From DATAXP01 sp963708675 (GTDB lineage Bacteria; Planctomycetota; Planctomycetia; Pirellulales; PNKZ01), in assembly GCA_963708675.1 (NCBI GenBank), contig CAVPTO010000004.1, positions 496,001-560,000 on the forward strand: a DNA stretch of 64,000 nt, in the 5' to 3' direction. Each line of letters begins with the position of its first letter. Position 1 is the stretch's first letter. Both the position numbers and the translations under genes were made by a program. Below, piece after piece: positions 34,514 to 43,659 of the stretch. A model generated the notes under the pieces. It searched no databases. It was not told where the DNA came from and saw nothing but the letters and a program-made list of their open reading frames with translations.

Positions 34514-35937
34514 ATGAACGATATGGAAGTCGTTTCCGCTCTCAATTCGGCATTGGCTGAGAAGGTGGGCGTGGAGCGTTTCGACTTGTGGTTCAACGGT
34601 CACACGCAGCTCAGCGTTTCGGGCGACGACGTGCTGGTGAAAGTGCGAGCACGCCGTTCCTGCAGGATTGGTTGCGCAAGACGTTCCGCCGCGAGATCGA
34701 GTCGGTCTGTGAAGAGACGTTGCGACGGGCGGTCAGCATTTCGTTCGAGGTCGATCCGCAACTGGCTGAGGCTTTGTCGGCTTCGGCGCCTTGCGAGACG
34801 CGATCGACAAGCGCTCCGTCAAATGCGTTGCGCTTGACGCCCTCGGTTCAACGGGATTTGCCAACCTTGAAAGTTGCCAACCCCGAACCTCCTGCCGCTG
34901 TCGATCACTCGCAGCGTCGTCGCTTCGCCACGCTCGATGACTTTGTCGTCGGCGCGGGCAATCGCATGGCGCACGTTTCGATTTGCGACGTCGTCGACGG
35001 GCACGGGCATGCCAACCCGTTGTTCGTTCACGGACCGACCGGCGTCGGCAAGTCGCATCTTCTCGAAGGCCTGTGGTCGGCCGTGCGTCGTCGTCGAAGC
35101 TCGGCGCAGACGGTGTTTCTTTCGGCTGAACAGTTCACGAGCTACTTCCTCGGAGCGCTGCACGGCACGGGGTTGCCGAACTTCCGTCGCAAATACCGCG
35201 GGCTGGACCTGCTCATTATCGACGATGTGCAATTCTTCGCCGGCAAGCGAGCGACGATTGTTGAGTTGCTGTACACGGTCGACACGCTGCTTCGCGAACA
35301 TCGGCAAATCGTGCTGGCCGCGGACCGTCCGCTCGACCAGCTCGGCGAGCTTGGCCCCGAGTTGCTGGCGCGGCTCGAAGGTGGGATGGTCTGTTCGGTC
35401 GAATCGGCGGATTACGAGACGCGGTTGGGCGTGGTCGAACGGTTGTGCCGACAGTTGCGAATCGATGCTCCCGCCGACGTGCAGGAGCTTGTCGCTCGGA
35501 ATGTGACATCGCACGCACGAGCGCTAGCCGGCGCTCTCAAGCGACTGCGAGCCGCAAGCCTGGCGAAAGGCTGCCCGATCACGTCGGCCTTGGCGGCCGC
35601 GACGTTGACGGAACTTACCGGCGTCCAGGCACGCGAGGTGCGTTTGAGCGACATCGAGGCGGCCACCTGCTCGGTATTCGGCATCGAGCCGAGCACGCTC
35701 CGCAGCGGCGGGGCCAAGCGTGTCGCCTACCCCCGCATGTTGGCGATGTGGCTGGCCCGGAAACACACGCGAGCGGCGTTGAGCGAAATTGGCACGTACT
35801 TCGGCCGACGCAGCCACAGCACCGTGATCTCGGCTCAAAAGAAGATCGAGGCGCTGCTCATCGGGCCGCAGCAGGCCGGGCAACTTTCGACGGACGATGC
35901 GATCCGCCGCGTGGAAGAGGCGCTGCGGGTGGGGTGA
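34514..35937 (+). CDS. dnaA: Chromosomal replication initiator DnaA, one apparent frameshift
   Basis: DnaA binds origin boxes and opens DNA for replication. Domain I begins MNDMEVVSALNSALAEKVG, the frame loses one base near 34646 and continues TPFLQDWLRKTFRREIESV. The AAA+ domain has Walker A FVHGPTGVGKSHLLEG and Walker B LLIIDDVQFFAGKRATI. Domain IV has AMWLARKHTRAALSEIGTYF with GRRSHSTV, the box-recognition signature (Ser where most have Thr). The frame-corrected length is about 474 residues. The ATG at 34514 has an AGGAAG ribosome-binding site. It could be a second DnaA paralog, but the domain set is complete. A consensus deletion in the sequence is the likely cause of the shift. Confidence 0.88.
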
Positions 35938-35976
35938 CCGTGCGGGACATGGCCGTGCGTCATGTTGGCAGCGCAT

Positions 35977-36005
35977 AAAAAACCCAGGGCCGCGGGCCCT
36001 GGGCT
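35977..36005. terminator. Terminator hairpin (CCCAGGGCC family), dnaA / small-gene convergence
   Basis: Stem CCCAGGGCC (35983-35991) and GGCCCTGGG (35995-36003). The six A at 35977-35982 make a U-run for the minus strand, so it terminates the 36036-36239 gene well and could also stop dnaA transcripts. Confidence 0.75.
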
Positions 36006-36035
36006 TGTGATTGCCATTTCAACGATCGTCGTCGC

Positions 36036-36239
36036 TTAGAAGTAGTTGCGTCGACGGCCGGCGTGTCGCTCGGCATTCGGGGCAGCTAAGTGTCGCCAGC
36101 GTTTTACCAGTTCATCCAGTTGCGTATCCATCCAAGCATCGAACGTCTGAAAGGCCAAATCCTCGGCCGTCGCCGTGGCGGCGAGTTCTGTCCCTTGTTC
36201 GAATTCCGGTCGTTCGTCGGGTCCCAGTGGCTTATTCAT
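36036..36239 (-). CDS. Small hypothetical protein
   Basis: The 67-residue ORF ends 31 bases before the terminator hairpin. The sequence is acidic in the middle (FQTFDAWMDTQLDELVKRW) and basic at the C-terminus (AERHAGRRRNYF), with predicted helical character and no membrane segment. I do not recognise a family. Placement directly upstream of a well-formed minus-strand terminator is the best evidence that it is a real gene. Confidence 0.5.
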   Translation of the reverse strand: MNKPLGPDERPEFEQGTELAATATAEDLAFQTFDAWMDTQLDELVKRWRHLAAPNAERHAGRRRNYF

Positions 36240-36410
36240 GACAACGCCGCCTTTCTACAATTCCGTGCGATCAAAAGGTCCGTCCCGGGCCAGTTGCCGT
36301 ACGTCCTTATCTATTACGCAAGACACGCTTCTTTCGTTCAGGTTCGCAGCTTTCATAACGGCCGCGTAACCGACATTGTTGTCGTTCGTGGCAGTCGAAA
36401 GTTGCCAACA

Positions 36411-36439
36411 AAAATACCCGGCAACAACCGTGCCGGGTA
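36411..36439 (-). terminator. Rho-independent terminator for the EF-hand gene
   Basis: On the minus strand, stem TACCCGGC (36439-36432) pairs with GCCGGGTA (36422-36415) and is followed by a run of T (36414-36411). It lies about 90 bases past the stop of the EF-hand gene. The 288 bases between the two flanking minus-strand genes hold no other convincing gene. Confidence 0.75.
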
Positions 36440-36527
36440 TGAACCCATGAAAGTGGATTTTGGTGACAGTCTGGGGTCGCGGGAACCGGCGGACGACCGG
36501 CAACCGCGACGCAAGGCGAAGCCGGGA

Positions 36528-37676
36528 CTACTTCTTCGCGCGGCCCATCATGCCCTGCAACTCTTGCTCGTCGATAAACCCGTCGCCGTTTTGGTCGATG
36601 CGGTCGAAGTTGTCACGCATCCTTTCGGGGGCCTCGTCCTTGCTTAGTTTGCCGTCGCCGTTCTTGTCGGCCTGCTTCATCATCATGGCCAACATGCCGC
36701 CCCCCGCAGCACCCGCCCCCGCCGGTCCCTTGCCCGGTCCGGTGGTACGCGAAAGCAACTGCGCGACTTGTTTCATCTCCTGCTCGTCGATAAAGCCGTC
36801 GCCGTTTTGGTCGATTCGGTCGAAGTTGGCTTGCATCCGCTCGGGAGCTTCGTCTTTGCTGAGCTTGCCGTCGCCGTTGGTGTCGGCCTGTTTGAGGCGA
36901 GCGATCATCGCCTCGGCATTCATACCGCCGACCGCGCCGGTCGCAGGCGCCCCGCCGGGACGCTTGCCGGGTTCGCCTTCGCGTGGGGCCGCGCTGGCTT
37001 CTTGCAATGTGATCGTTCCGTTGCCATCGCGATCGAGCTTTTTCAGCGACGCGGTGGCCGCGTAAAGCTCATCGCCCGAGATCTTGCCGTCGCGGTTCGT
37101 GTCGAGTGCCGCGAACAACGGCGATGGCGCCCCTGGGCCTTGCGGGCCGCCTGGAGGACCGTCCGGGCGCGGGCCCTCGACGGGCATCCCGCGCGAAATC
37201 GCAAAGCCTTTGCGGAACTCTTCGAGGTTCAACTTTCCGTCGTTGTCAGTGTCGAAATTGTCGACCATGCGATCGAAGCCTTCACGACGCCCCTCCGGAA
37301 CTTCGCTGCGTTCGAGCTTCCCATCGCCGTTGGCGTCGGTGTGTTGGAAGACCACCTCGGCAGGAGGGCTATCATCGGGTCGGCCGGCACCAGGACCACC
37401 GGCGGGGCGGCCTTGATCGCCTGACGCCAGGAACTCGTCTTTGCTGATCTTGCCGTCACCGTTCTTGTCGGCGCCGCGAAGCAGGCGTTCGAATTGCCCG
37501 CGTTGCTCTTCGGGCACTTCGTCTTTGGTAACAATGCCGTCGCCATTGCTGTCCAGTCGTTGAAACAGCGCGGCGCGGTCGGGCTTTCCGCCTTCAGGAG
37601 CGTCTGCCAATGTGAACGCCGGCACTGCCAGCAATCCGCCGGCAGCAATAACCCGCGTGGTCCAAGTGAATTTCAT
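36528..37676 (-). CDS. Secreted EF-hand protein with ten calcium-binding loops
   Basis: The 382-residue product has a signal peptide from MKFTWTTRVIAAGGLLAVPA, cleaved near TLADA. Ten EF-hand loops of the form DxNxDGxIxxxE follow (DSNGDGIVTKDE, DKNGDGKISKDE, DANGDGKLERSE, and others). The loops DTNGDGKLSKDE plus DQNGDGFIDEQE and DKNGDGKLSKDE plus DQNGDGFIDEQE form a tandem duplicated pair near the C-terminus. Linkers are Gly/Pro-rich. Such proteins bind calcium outside the cytoplasm and are common in Planctomycetota. The start at 37676 is chosen for the signal peptide. Confidence 0.88.
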   Translation of the reverse strand: MKFTWTTRVIAAGGLLAVPAFTLADAPEGGKPDRAALFQRLDSNGDGIVTKDEVPEEQRGQFERLLRGADKNGDGKISKDEFLASGDQGRPAGGPGAGRPDDSPPAEVVFQHTDANGDGKLERSEVPEGRREGFDRMVDNFDTDNDGKLNLEEFRKGFAISRGMPVEGPRPDGPPGGPQGPGAPSPLFAALDTNRDGKISGDELYAATASLKKLDRDGNGTITLQEASAAPREGEPGKRPGGAPATGAVGGMNAEAMIARLKQADTNGDGKLSKDEAPERMQANFDRIDQNGDGFIDEQEMKQVAQLLSRTTGPGKGPAGAGAAGGGMLAMMMKQADKNGDGKLSKDEAPERMRDNFDRIDQNGDGFIDEQELQGMMGRAKK

Positions 37677-38406
37677 GGCCGTTAGACTCCAGAAGAGAAA
37701 TTGAATGCGAAGATTTGGTGGTCTGGCGATGCTCTGCCAGCGAAAGCATGCATGCATCGCAAGTATGCGTTAACTATGAAACCATGCGGGTTAGGCAAAA
37801 GTTCCGCTCGCGGGGGGCAGAATCATGACCTTTTCGCAACTCTCCGCGGGCAGAGCGGTTGCGTTGCGGTATTGTCGCTTTGTGATGGTCAGGCCTATAA
37901 TCCGCCGCCTTTCTTCCGCACCGGGCGAACCCAGGCCCGACACGCGGCGTAGGAAGGGCGTCCAGCAACCTCCGGCTGCGAGGATCGGGCAACGATGACT
38001 GCTTGTAGCAGCCACACCGAAGCCCGGCAAAGGTGTCAGGACTGTCGACTCATGGCTCTTCGCTACATGCGATCGACGATCGAGAAGACTCATCCGCTAG
38101 CGTGTCGATTGACGATGGCTACTCGTACAGTGGCCCGCGAGTCGAACGACACGGAATGCGGCGCCGGCAATAACGTTCGACATCTTTACTGCGCAAACCC
38201 AGGCGATTGGATTGACGGACCTCGGTGGTTGACTCGCTCAACCGCTCACCCAGGCCGCAAGGGTTTCGCGACTACGCAGGTTTCGATCCACTCGGTTTTC
38301 GTTGGCCATTTCGATACTCGTTTGCCGCGACCCGCTGCGGCGCGACGACCTCGACCCGTTCGGTCGAACGTTGCCGCTCGACGCGCGGGCACATAGGGGA
38401 AATCAA
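37677..38406. other. 730-base gap upstream of flgM-like gene
   Basis: Several overlapping ORFs exist here, but none has convincing coding character. The only sharp signal is the candidate promoter at 37872-37901, listed separately. About 100 GC-rich bases downstream of it could form stems (for example CCGGGC and GCCCGA words near 37920-37945), so an untranslated RNA or a long leader is possible. Nothing else stands out. Confidence 0.4.
37872..37901 (+). promoter_or_regulatory. Candidate sigma-70 promoter in the pre-flgM gap
   Basis: TTGTCG (37872-37877) and TATAAT (37896-37901) are separated by 18 bases, giving a perfect -10 and a partial -35. The nearest credible gene start is more than 500 bases downstream, so the transcript may be a small RNA or a long leader. 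Confidence 0.4.
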
Positions 38407-38679
38407 ATGCAGATTCATGGACCTTCGTCAGTTCACGGTTCGCAAGCTCTGGGCGGCGCTCACAACATCAAGCCGATGGCCACGCCATCGACGAGCGCTC
38501 CGATCGTCGATCAACTCGACCTGTCAGCCGCTGCTCAACACCTCGAGCAGATCGGTTCGATGCCCGACGTGCGTGCCGATCGCGTGAGCCAACTGCGTGC
38601 TCAGATTGCCAATGGCACGTATGAGACCGCCGACAAGCTCGACCTGGCGGTCAATCGTTTGCTGGACGAATTGGCATAA
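38407..38679 (+). CDS. flgM: FlgM-like anti-sigma-28 factor
   Basis: The 90-residue protein ends with the FlgM anti-sigma motif: VRADRVSQLRAQIANGTYET, then ADKLDLAVNRLLDELA. FlgM binds sigma-28 (FliA) and holds flagellar late genes off until hook completion. The N-terminal half is low-complexity, as usual. The start at 38407 follows a GGGGA ribosome-binding site. No other flagellar gene is in the window. A CCCAGGGCC-type terminator follows directly. Confidence 0.82.
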   Translation: MQIHGPSSVHGSQALGGAHNIKPMATPSTSAPIVDQLDLSAAAQHLEQIGSMPDVRADRVSQLRAQIANGTYETADKLDLAVNRLLDELA

Positions 38680-38695
38680 TCGCAACTCTCGACGA

Positions 38696-38724
38696 GCCCA
38701 GGGCCGGTTTGGCCCTGGGCTTTA
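38696..38724 (+). terminator. Terminator hairpin (CCCAGGGCC family) after flgM-like gene
   Basis: Stem GCCCAGGGCC (38696-38705) and GGCCCTGGGC (38711-38720) with a 5-base loop, then TTTA. It starts 16 bases after the stop codon at 38679. Confidence 0.8.
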
Positions 38725-38837
38725 TGTCTCTCGCGTCGTTTGTAAAGCGCGGCGGCCCTTTTCTCGGTTCGATGGCGTAGCCTACAATTGACGGTAGGCT
38801 TGTTGAGTTCTCGCCACGTTGACCGCCCGGCCGCCGT

Positions 38838-39338
38838 ATGACGCAAGATTTCTCGTTAGGATCTGTCGAGGTCGCCCTTTCGCCGCTCGAGCGCTTTGAG
38901 GAGTTCCTTCAAAGCCGCGGCAAACGTGTGACCAAACAACGGCGGATCATCGTCGACCACGTCTTTGCGCGGCACGATCATTTCGATGCTGACGAGCTAT
39001 TGGCGAAGGTCCAAGGCGAAGTCGGCGCTCGCGAGGTCAGCCGCCCGACGGTATATCGCACGTTGAGCGAGCTCGTCGACGCCGGCCTGTTGCGACAGAT
39101 GACGCTCGGCGGCCGCAGCGTGTACGAGCACGACTACGGCTATCCGCAGCACGACCACATGTACTGTCAGCGCTGCGAGAAGTTGATCGAGTTCAGCAGT
39201 GACGAATTGAAGGCCCTCCGCGACGCCGTCGCCCGCGAGCATCACTTCCGCGTCCTCGGCCATCGCTTCATCATTCAAGGCGTCTGCGCCGACTGCGCTC
39301 GCACCAAGCGCCGCACGCAACCGCTCGACTTGATCTAA
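38838..39338 (+). CDS. Fur-family metal-dependent transcriptional regulator
   Basis: The 166-residue protein is a Fur/Zur/PerR-type regulator: a winged helix (RVTKQRRIIVDHVFARHDHF, SRPTVYRTLSELVDAGLLRQ), the His-rich metal region HDYGYPQHDHMYCQRCEKLI and a second CxxC, GVCADCARTK, that holds structural zinc. The subtype (iron, zinc or peroxide) cannot be told from sequence alone. It stands alone after the flgM-like gene, and the convergent purB gene follows. Confidence 0.88.
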   Translation: MTQDFSLGSVEVALSPLERFEEFLQSRGKRVTKQRRIIVDHVFARHDHFDADELLAKVQGEVGAREVSRPTVYRTLSELVDAGLLRQMTLGGRSVYEHDYGYPQHDHMYCQRCEKLIEFSSDELKALRDAVAREHHFRVLGHRFIIQGVCADCARTKRRTQPLDLI

Positions 39339-39395
39339 CGATCTCGTCGGCCAATCTTCTCTCGCGGCATCGCCTCACCGCTTGCGGTTTCGCGC

Positions 39396-40823
39396 TTACA
39401 CCCGCACTTCGGCGCTAACCCCCGCGCCGCGATACCTCTCCCGTATCGGCTCGACGATCGCCGCAACAAACTCGTCGACTTGTTCCGGAGCACGCCCCAC
39501 ATACCCGCTCGGGTCAAGCACGCGATCGAGGTCCACCCCCGCGAACGCCTTATCGCCGCGAAGTCGCTCGATCAGATCGTTCGCGCCACCGTGCTCCTTC
39601 ACAACCACCGCCGCCGCCTGGCTGTGTTGGCGGATGTGCTCGTGCAGCTCCTGACGATCGCCCCCTTTGGCGACGGCCGCCATCAGGATGTTTTCCGTCG
39701 CCATGAACGGTAGTTCGGCCATGAGCCGTTCGTGCATCACGCGCGGCCAGACGACGAGCCCTTCGGCGATATTCTGATAGAGGAGCAAAATCGCGTCGAT
39801 CGCCAGAAACCCTTGCGGCAGCGTGAGCCGGCGGTTCGCGCTGTCGTCGAGCGTGCGTTCCATCCACTGCGTCGCCATCGTCGCGGCGGCACTCGATTCG
39901 AGGCTTATCACGAACCGCGACAAACCACAGATGCGTTCAGCCCTCATCGGGTTCCGCTTGTATGCCATCGCCGAGCTGCCGATCTGGTCGGTTTCGAACG
40001 GCTCTTCAACCTCATTGAAGCTTTGCAGCAGACGCAGATCGGTCGCCGATTTGTGCGCGCTCTGGCCGATGCCTGAGAGCGTCGCGAGCACCTGGGAGTC
40101 GACCTTGCGGCTATACGTCTGCCCGGTCACCGCGTAGCTGCCGTTAAAACCCAGCCGCGAGCTGACCATCTCATCGAGCTTGCGAACCTTCGCGTGGTCG
40201 CCGCCGAACAACTGCAGAAAACTCGCCTGCGTGCCGGTGGTACCTTTCACACCGCGAGCGCGAAGCCGATCGAGTCGCTGCTCGACATCGTCCAAGTCCT
40301 GCACGAGGTCGTAGATCCATAACGTCACGCGCTTGCCGAGCGTCGTCGGCTGTGCGGGCTGCAAATGCGTGTAGCCTAAACATGGCTGCGCCCGTTGCTT
40401 AACCGCGAACGTGGCGAGTTGATCGATCACCGTCGCCAGCCGTCGGGCGACCAACTGCAGCGACTCGCGAATGAGAATCAGGTCGGTGTTGTCGGTGACG
40501 TAGCAACTTGTGGCTCCGAGATGGATGATGCCTCGCGCGGTCGGGCAATCGTCGCCATACGCATGCACGTGCGCCATCACATCGTGCCGCAGTTTGCGCT
40601 CGTAGCGCTCAGCCGCCTCGAAATCGATCGTCTCGACGTGCGCCTTCAGCTCGGCGATTTGTTCGCGCGTGATCGAAAGGCCCAGCTCCGCCTCGGCTTC
40701 GGCCAGCGTCACCCACAGTTGCCGCCAAGTGCGGAATTTGCGACGCGGGCTCCACAGCTCCAGCATCTGCGGCGACGCGTAGCGGGCCGTCAACGGATTG
40801 TCGTAGCGGTCGAGTTCTTGCAT
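39396..40823 (-). CDS. purB: Adenylosuccinate lyase
   Basis: PurB cleaves succinyl-AICAR and adenylosuccinate in purine synthesis, releasing fumarate. The 475-residue protein has the fumarase-superfamily pieces: GIIHLGATSCYVTDNTDLIL, CLGYTHLQPAQPTTLGKRV, and the signature loop IGSSAMAYKRNPMRAERICG. The length is at the upper end of the family, and the N-terminus MQELDRYDNPLTARYASPQM is typical of the longer eukaryote-like type. It stands alone, convergent with the Fur-family gene. Confidence 0.94.
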   Translation of the reverse strand: MQELDRYDNPLTARYASPQMLELWSPRRKFRTWRQLWVTLAEAEAELGLSITREQIAELKAHVETIDFEAAERYERKLRHDVMAHVHAYGDDCPTARGIIHLGATSCYVTDNTDLILIRESLQLVARRLATVIDQLATFAVKQRAQPCLGYTHLQPAQPTTLGKRVTLWIYDLVQDLDDVEQRLDRLRARGVKGTTGTQASFLQLFGGDHAKVRKLDEMVSSRLGFNGSYAVTGQTYSRKVDSQVLATLSGIGQSAHKSATDLRLLQSFNEVEEPFETDQIGSSAMAYKRNPMRAERICGLSRFVISLESSAAATMATQWMERTLDDSANRRLTLPQGFLAIDAILLLYQNIAEGLVVWPRVMHERLMAELPFMATENILMAAVAKGGDRQELHEHIRQHSQAAAVVVKEHGGANDLIERLRGDKAFAGVDLDRVLDPSGYVGRAPEQVDEFVAAIVEPIRERYRGAGVSAEVRV

Positions 40824-40944
40824 ATCTTCAGAATACCTGTTGGGCTTCGAATGCGGGAGCCATCAGGACGCGCCTGGCTGGAAATGCGTGGTGCGCATCG
40901 GTACGCTTTCTAGCGATCGCAGTTCACATTGAAAGGGCGAAACA

Positions 40945-41424
40945 ATGTTGGGCTCAGACGACGAAGAACTTTTCTCCAATAGCACGCTGAAGTTCCTTGG
41001 CGTCCTGTTTGTTGTCTTCGTCGTGATAGCCTTTAAGTCGTGGGAAGAACTGCGATTTCGTATGAGTGGGCTTACTGCCCAAGCCATCGTCACGCATATT
41101 ACTCCTACCCACAGCAAATACGGCGATCTCACGGGTTACGCCATTGCGTACGACTTCGACAATGCGAACACCAAACGCAAGGGGCATGGGGAGTCGCATG
41201 TCGGCGTTGACGAGGTCAGCGCCTTCGCGGTCGGCAACCGTCTCGACATTCAATACTACGGCGAGAAGTACCCCACCACGCGGTTCGCAGGCGTCAGCAA
41301 TTGGACGTGGGTCACTGCGTTCTTTATCACACTTGTCGTGCTGATCGCAACGCTTGGCTGGCTGACGTACAAGTCGTGGCGCGAGGAGCGAGACTACAAA
41401 GAACGGCACATTCGCCGGTTTTGA
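40945..41424 (+). CDS. DUF3592-like membrane protein
   Basis: The 159-residue protein has membrane helices at both ends (LKFLGVLFVVFVVIAF and TWVTAFFITLVVLIATLGWL) flanking a beta-rich domain with GYAIAYDF and GNRLDIQYYGEKYPTTRF. The layout, two helices around a G-x-x-x-x-VxY-x-P segment, resembles DUF3592. The function is unknown. It is probably a single-gene transcript. Confidence 0.6.
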   Translation: MLGSDDEELFSNSTLKFLGVLFVVFVVIAFKSWEELRFRMSGLTAQAIVTHITPTHSKYGDLTGYAIAYDFDNANTKRKGHGESHVGVDEVSAFAVGNRLDIQYYGEKYPTTRFAGVSNWTWVTAFFITLVVLIATLGWLTYKSWREERDYKERHIRRF

Positions 41425-41603
41425 GGTTGTGTCTGGAGTTCGCGGTGCGTTGTCTCGATCGTGCGGGCTGTGACGCCTTGCATCGATGTTCGGCGCGAGC
41501 GTGAGCTACGCTTCAAACATAGCGAGACCGTTCGAGACTTCTCGATAGCGGTTCGCTCCAACGGCATCTGAAGTCGACGGAATTCGTAGTCAACGAGGTC
41601 GCG

Positions 41604-41867
41604 ATGAATCACGCAATGCGACAGGTACTCGTCGCGGTCGGCGGCGCGGCGTGTGGGGCACTCGTTGGAGCGGTCATGGGCATGGCTGTCGGCATCACCT
41701 GCGGACTGCTCGCTCAAGTCGCGTATCCGAACGACCTGAGCGCCGGCAGCGCTGCCGAGATCGTGTTTCTCACACTGCCGTTGGGCTTCATCGGCGGAGC
41801 GATGGCCGGCGTGCCGATGGCGATCAAGCGCTTCGGCAAGAGCCCGATGGAAAACGGCTGTGCGTAG
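41604..41867 (+). CDS. Small hydrophobic membrane protein
   Basis: The 87-residue product has two Gly/Ala-rich membrane helices (VLVAVGGAACGALVGAVMGM and AEIVFLTLPLGFIGGAMAGV). The Gly-zipper-like spacing suggests helix packing. The family is not recognised. It lies convergent with the larger membrane gene at 41908-42924. Confidence 0.5.
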   Translation: MNHAMRQVLVAVGGAACGALVGAVMGMAVGITCGLLAQVAYPNDLSAGSAAEIVFLTLPLGFIGGAMAGVPMAIKRFGKSPMENGCA

Positions 41868-41907
41868 CCACAGCATTCAGCGGCGAAGCGCGATGCGCCA
41901 AGGATGG

Positions 41908-42924
41908 TTAATCCGCTGCAGTGACGAGGCCGTGCGCCGAGTGCGTGTGTTTCGTCGATTCTCTGCGCTTGCGACCCGGAAACGTTAGCACGATGCCAGC
42001 TAAATACATGCACGCTCCGACAACAGCCGGAGCGAGGTGCAGGGCATCGACGTAACCAACGACGAAATGAATTCCAATCGAGCAGGCGAAGCCGATGGCG
42101 CCAACGAGCGTTAAAACTTCCCACAAGCTACGCGTCGGCTTTGCGCACCAGATGCAGGCTAGCAGCGCCAAGCCGCCTGAGCAGAGCCCTCCGCCGAACC
42201 CTGCTCGATCGTGGGCGATCAACGGAATCAATCGCGGATTGACTCCGTTTAGATAATCTGCCGTCACGTCCATGAATTCCAGGTCTTCCGGAACGAAGAC
42301 ATTGGTCATCCCGATAGCCGTGATCGTGACTCCGGCGCCCACGATCCCGAGCGCAGCTAGAAACAAAAGCATCTTTCCGATGCCGACGGCCGACAGCCAG
42401 GGATAGGCGGTCGATGGCACCAGCAGAGCCCTGGGACCGCTTGGCTCGTGCAACAACTTCGATGATCGAAGCATGCCCGTGACAAAGCACGGCAATAACG
42501 CGAGCGTCGCGGCCCCGTGCCACGAATCGAGATAACCGTAGCCCAAGTATGCGAGAAAGCTCGCAAACCCCACCGCCCCGCTAACCGCCAGCGCCCACCA
42601 AGTCCAGGCTTCACCGTTTCGCAGCGGCGACGCCGCCAGCCACATGTAGACCACGCCGATGCCTATCAAAACGCCAGCGAACGAGACGCGGTCGTGAAAC
42701 ATGAAATGAACAATGCGACATTCGTTGATGCTGCATAGTTCGTCGGCCTGCATCCCCAAATACGCAATGTCGTGCGGCAGAAAGTGTCCCGTTGCCGATT
42801 GAAACAACGCGAATCCACCCGACAACAGCAAGCAGAGTCCGGTCAGCACGATGAGGAACCGCCCGTCGTCCAAAAGCATCTCTAAGATGCCCGCGTCATC
42901 GCTGATGGTTTCGCGTCGAGGCAT
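41908..42924 (-). CDS. Polytopic membrane protein of unknown function
   Basis: The 338-residue protein has about eight hydrophobic segments (for example FLIVLTGLCLLLSGGFALFQ, VLIGIGVVYMWLAA, AVSGAVGFASFLAYLGYGYL, LLFLAALGIVGAGVTITAIG). It appears to contain two similar halves: each has a DIAYL/DLEFM segment, an acidic stretch, then HDR and FAGVL/FGGGL. The paired HDR-x-x-F-x-G motifs support an internal duplication. I do not recognise a characterised family. Confidence 0.6.
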   Translation of the reverse strand: MPRRETISDDAGILEMLLDDGRFLIVLTGLCLLLSGGFALFQSATGHFLPHDIAYLGMQADELCSINECRIVHFMFHDRVSFAGVLIGIGVVYMWLAASPLRNGEAWTWWALAVSGAVGFASFLAYLGYGYLDSWHGAATLALLPCFVTGMLRSSKLLHEPSGPRALLVPSTAYPWLSAVGIGKMLLFLAALGIVGAGVTITAIGMTNVFVPEDLEFMDVTADYLNGVNPRLIPLIAHDRAGFGGGLCSGGLALLACIWCAKPTRSLWEVLTLVGAIGFACSIGIHFVVGYVDALHLAPAVVGACMYLAGIVLTFPGRKRRESTKHTHSAHGLVTAAD

Positions 42925-42997
42925 GTGCGGCGGACTTCGTCAGTTCACGCGCGGCAAATGGATGCGCAACTGCTGCCGGCTAAAAACCTAGGTAGAT

Positions 42998-43603
42998 CTA
43001 TTCCACCCCAGCCTCGTCCAAATGAGGGTCGAGTCGTTTAGCCAGCTTAGCCCAGTGTTGATGAGGAACCCGAGGATAAAGATGATGTTCCAGATGATAG
43101 AGATGTTGTTGAAAAAGAATCGACGCTACCCTGCCGCGAAAGCGGCGCGTTTGTTCGATCGCTGTTCGACCGTCAGGTCGATGCGGGATGTACGCGGTCA
43201 TGAGCGGAAACGTCCAGCTTCCAACGACGACGATCAAAACGTATACGGCAGGAATCGGTGTCAACGGCCATGCGACAATTGCGGCAATGATCGTCACCAA
43301 ACATGCAATGCCTTCAATGACGATCCAGCCGCGGTGGAATCGCGTGTTTCGAACGGCCCACAGCCAGACACGTGCTTGGTGGAACGGGCCCTGGGCTAAT
43401 GCTCGCCAAAGAGATCCGTGTGCAGCAGATGCCTCGATATCGTCAGACTCCGGGAAATGAGCATGGTGATGCAGATGGGCGGCGCGATACGCATGGCCGC
43501 TCCGAACTCCAGCGAGTTCTGTGACGAATAGCAAAGCATGGTTCAGCCAAGACGGTAAGCCGATATTTCCATGAACCAAGTCATGGGATGTCGAGCCGTA
43601 GCT
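42998..43603 (-). pseudogene. Fatty-acid desaturase, 3' part, disrupted by transposon
   Basis: This encodes the C-terminal part of a membrane fatty-acid desaturase. Its His boxes are HDLVH (just inside the junction at 43594-43580), HLHHHAHF and HLYHLEHHLYP, which bind the di-iron centre. The reading frame runs without a stop into the left end of the transposon. The missing 5' part lies at 47786-47971. Joining the two gives a 263-residue protein in frame, so the insertion appears recent. As it stands the gene should not make a functional enzyme, although a truncated product from the TTG at 43579 is possible. Confidence 0.88.
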
Positions 43604-43611
43604 ATAAAAAG
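43604..43611. repeat. Target-site duplication, left copy (ATAAAAAG)
   Basis: The octamer ATAAAAAG lies immediately outside the left inverted repeat and recurs exactly at 47786-47793. Eight-base duplications are typical of IS1595-family transposition. Confidence 0.9.
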
Positions 43612-43637
43612 GGTAATAATATACTTGACTAAGTGAC
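43612..43637 (+). repeat. Left terminal inverted repeat of transposon
   Basis: These 26 bases begin GGTAATAATATA and end CTAAGTGAC. They match the reverse complement of 47760-47785 at 24 of 26 positions. The transposase gene begins 22 bases inside. Confidence 0.92.
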
Positions 43638-43659
43638 CCGAGGCCGATAAACTTGGGGC

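Noticed and set aside
37893..37995. Possible SRP (4.5S) RNA
   Set aside because: It lacks the conserved GGAAGGAAGCAGC apical loop sequence in the correct arrangement.
37995..38396. 133-codon plus-strand ORF in the pre-flgM gap
   Set aside because: Cys/Arg/Thr-rich random-looking translation, no ribosome-binding site and no domain.
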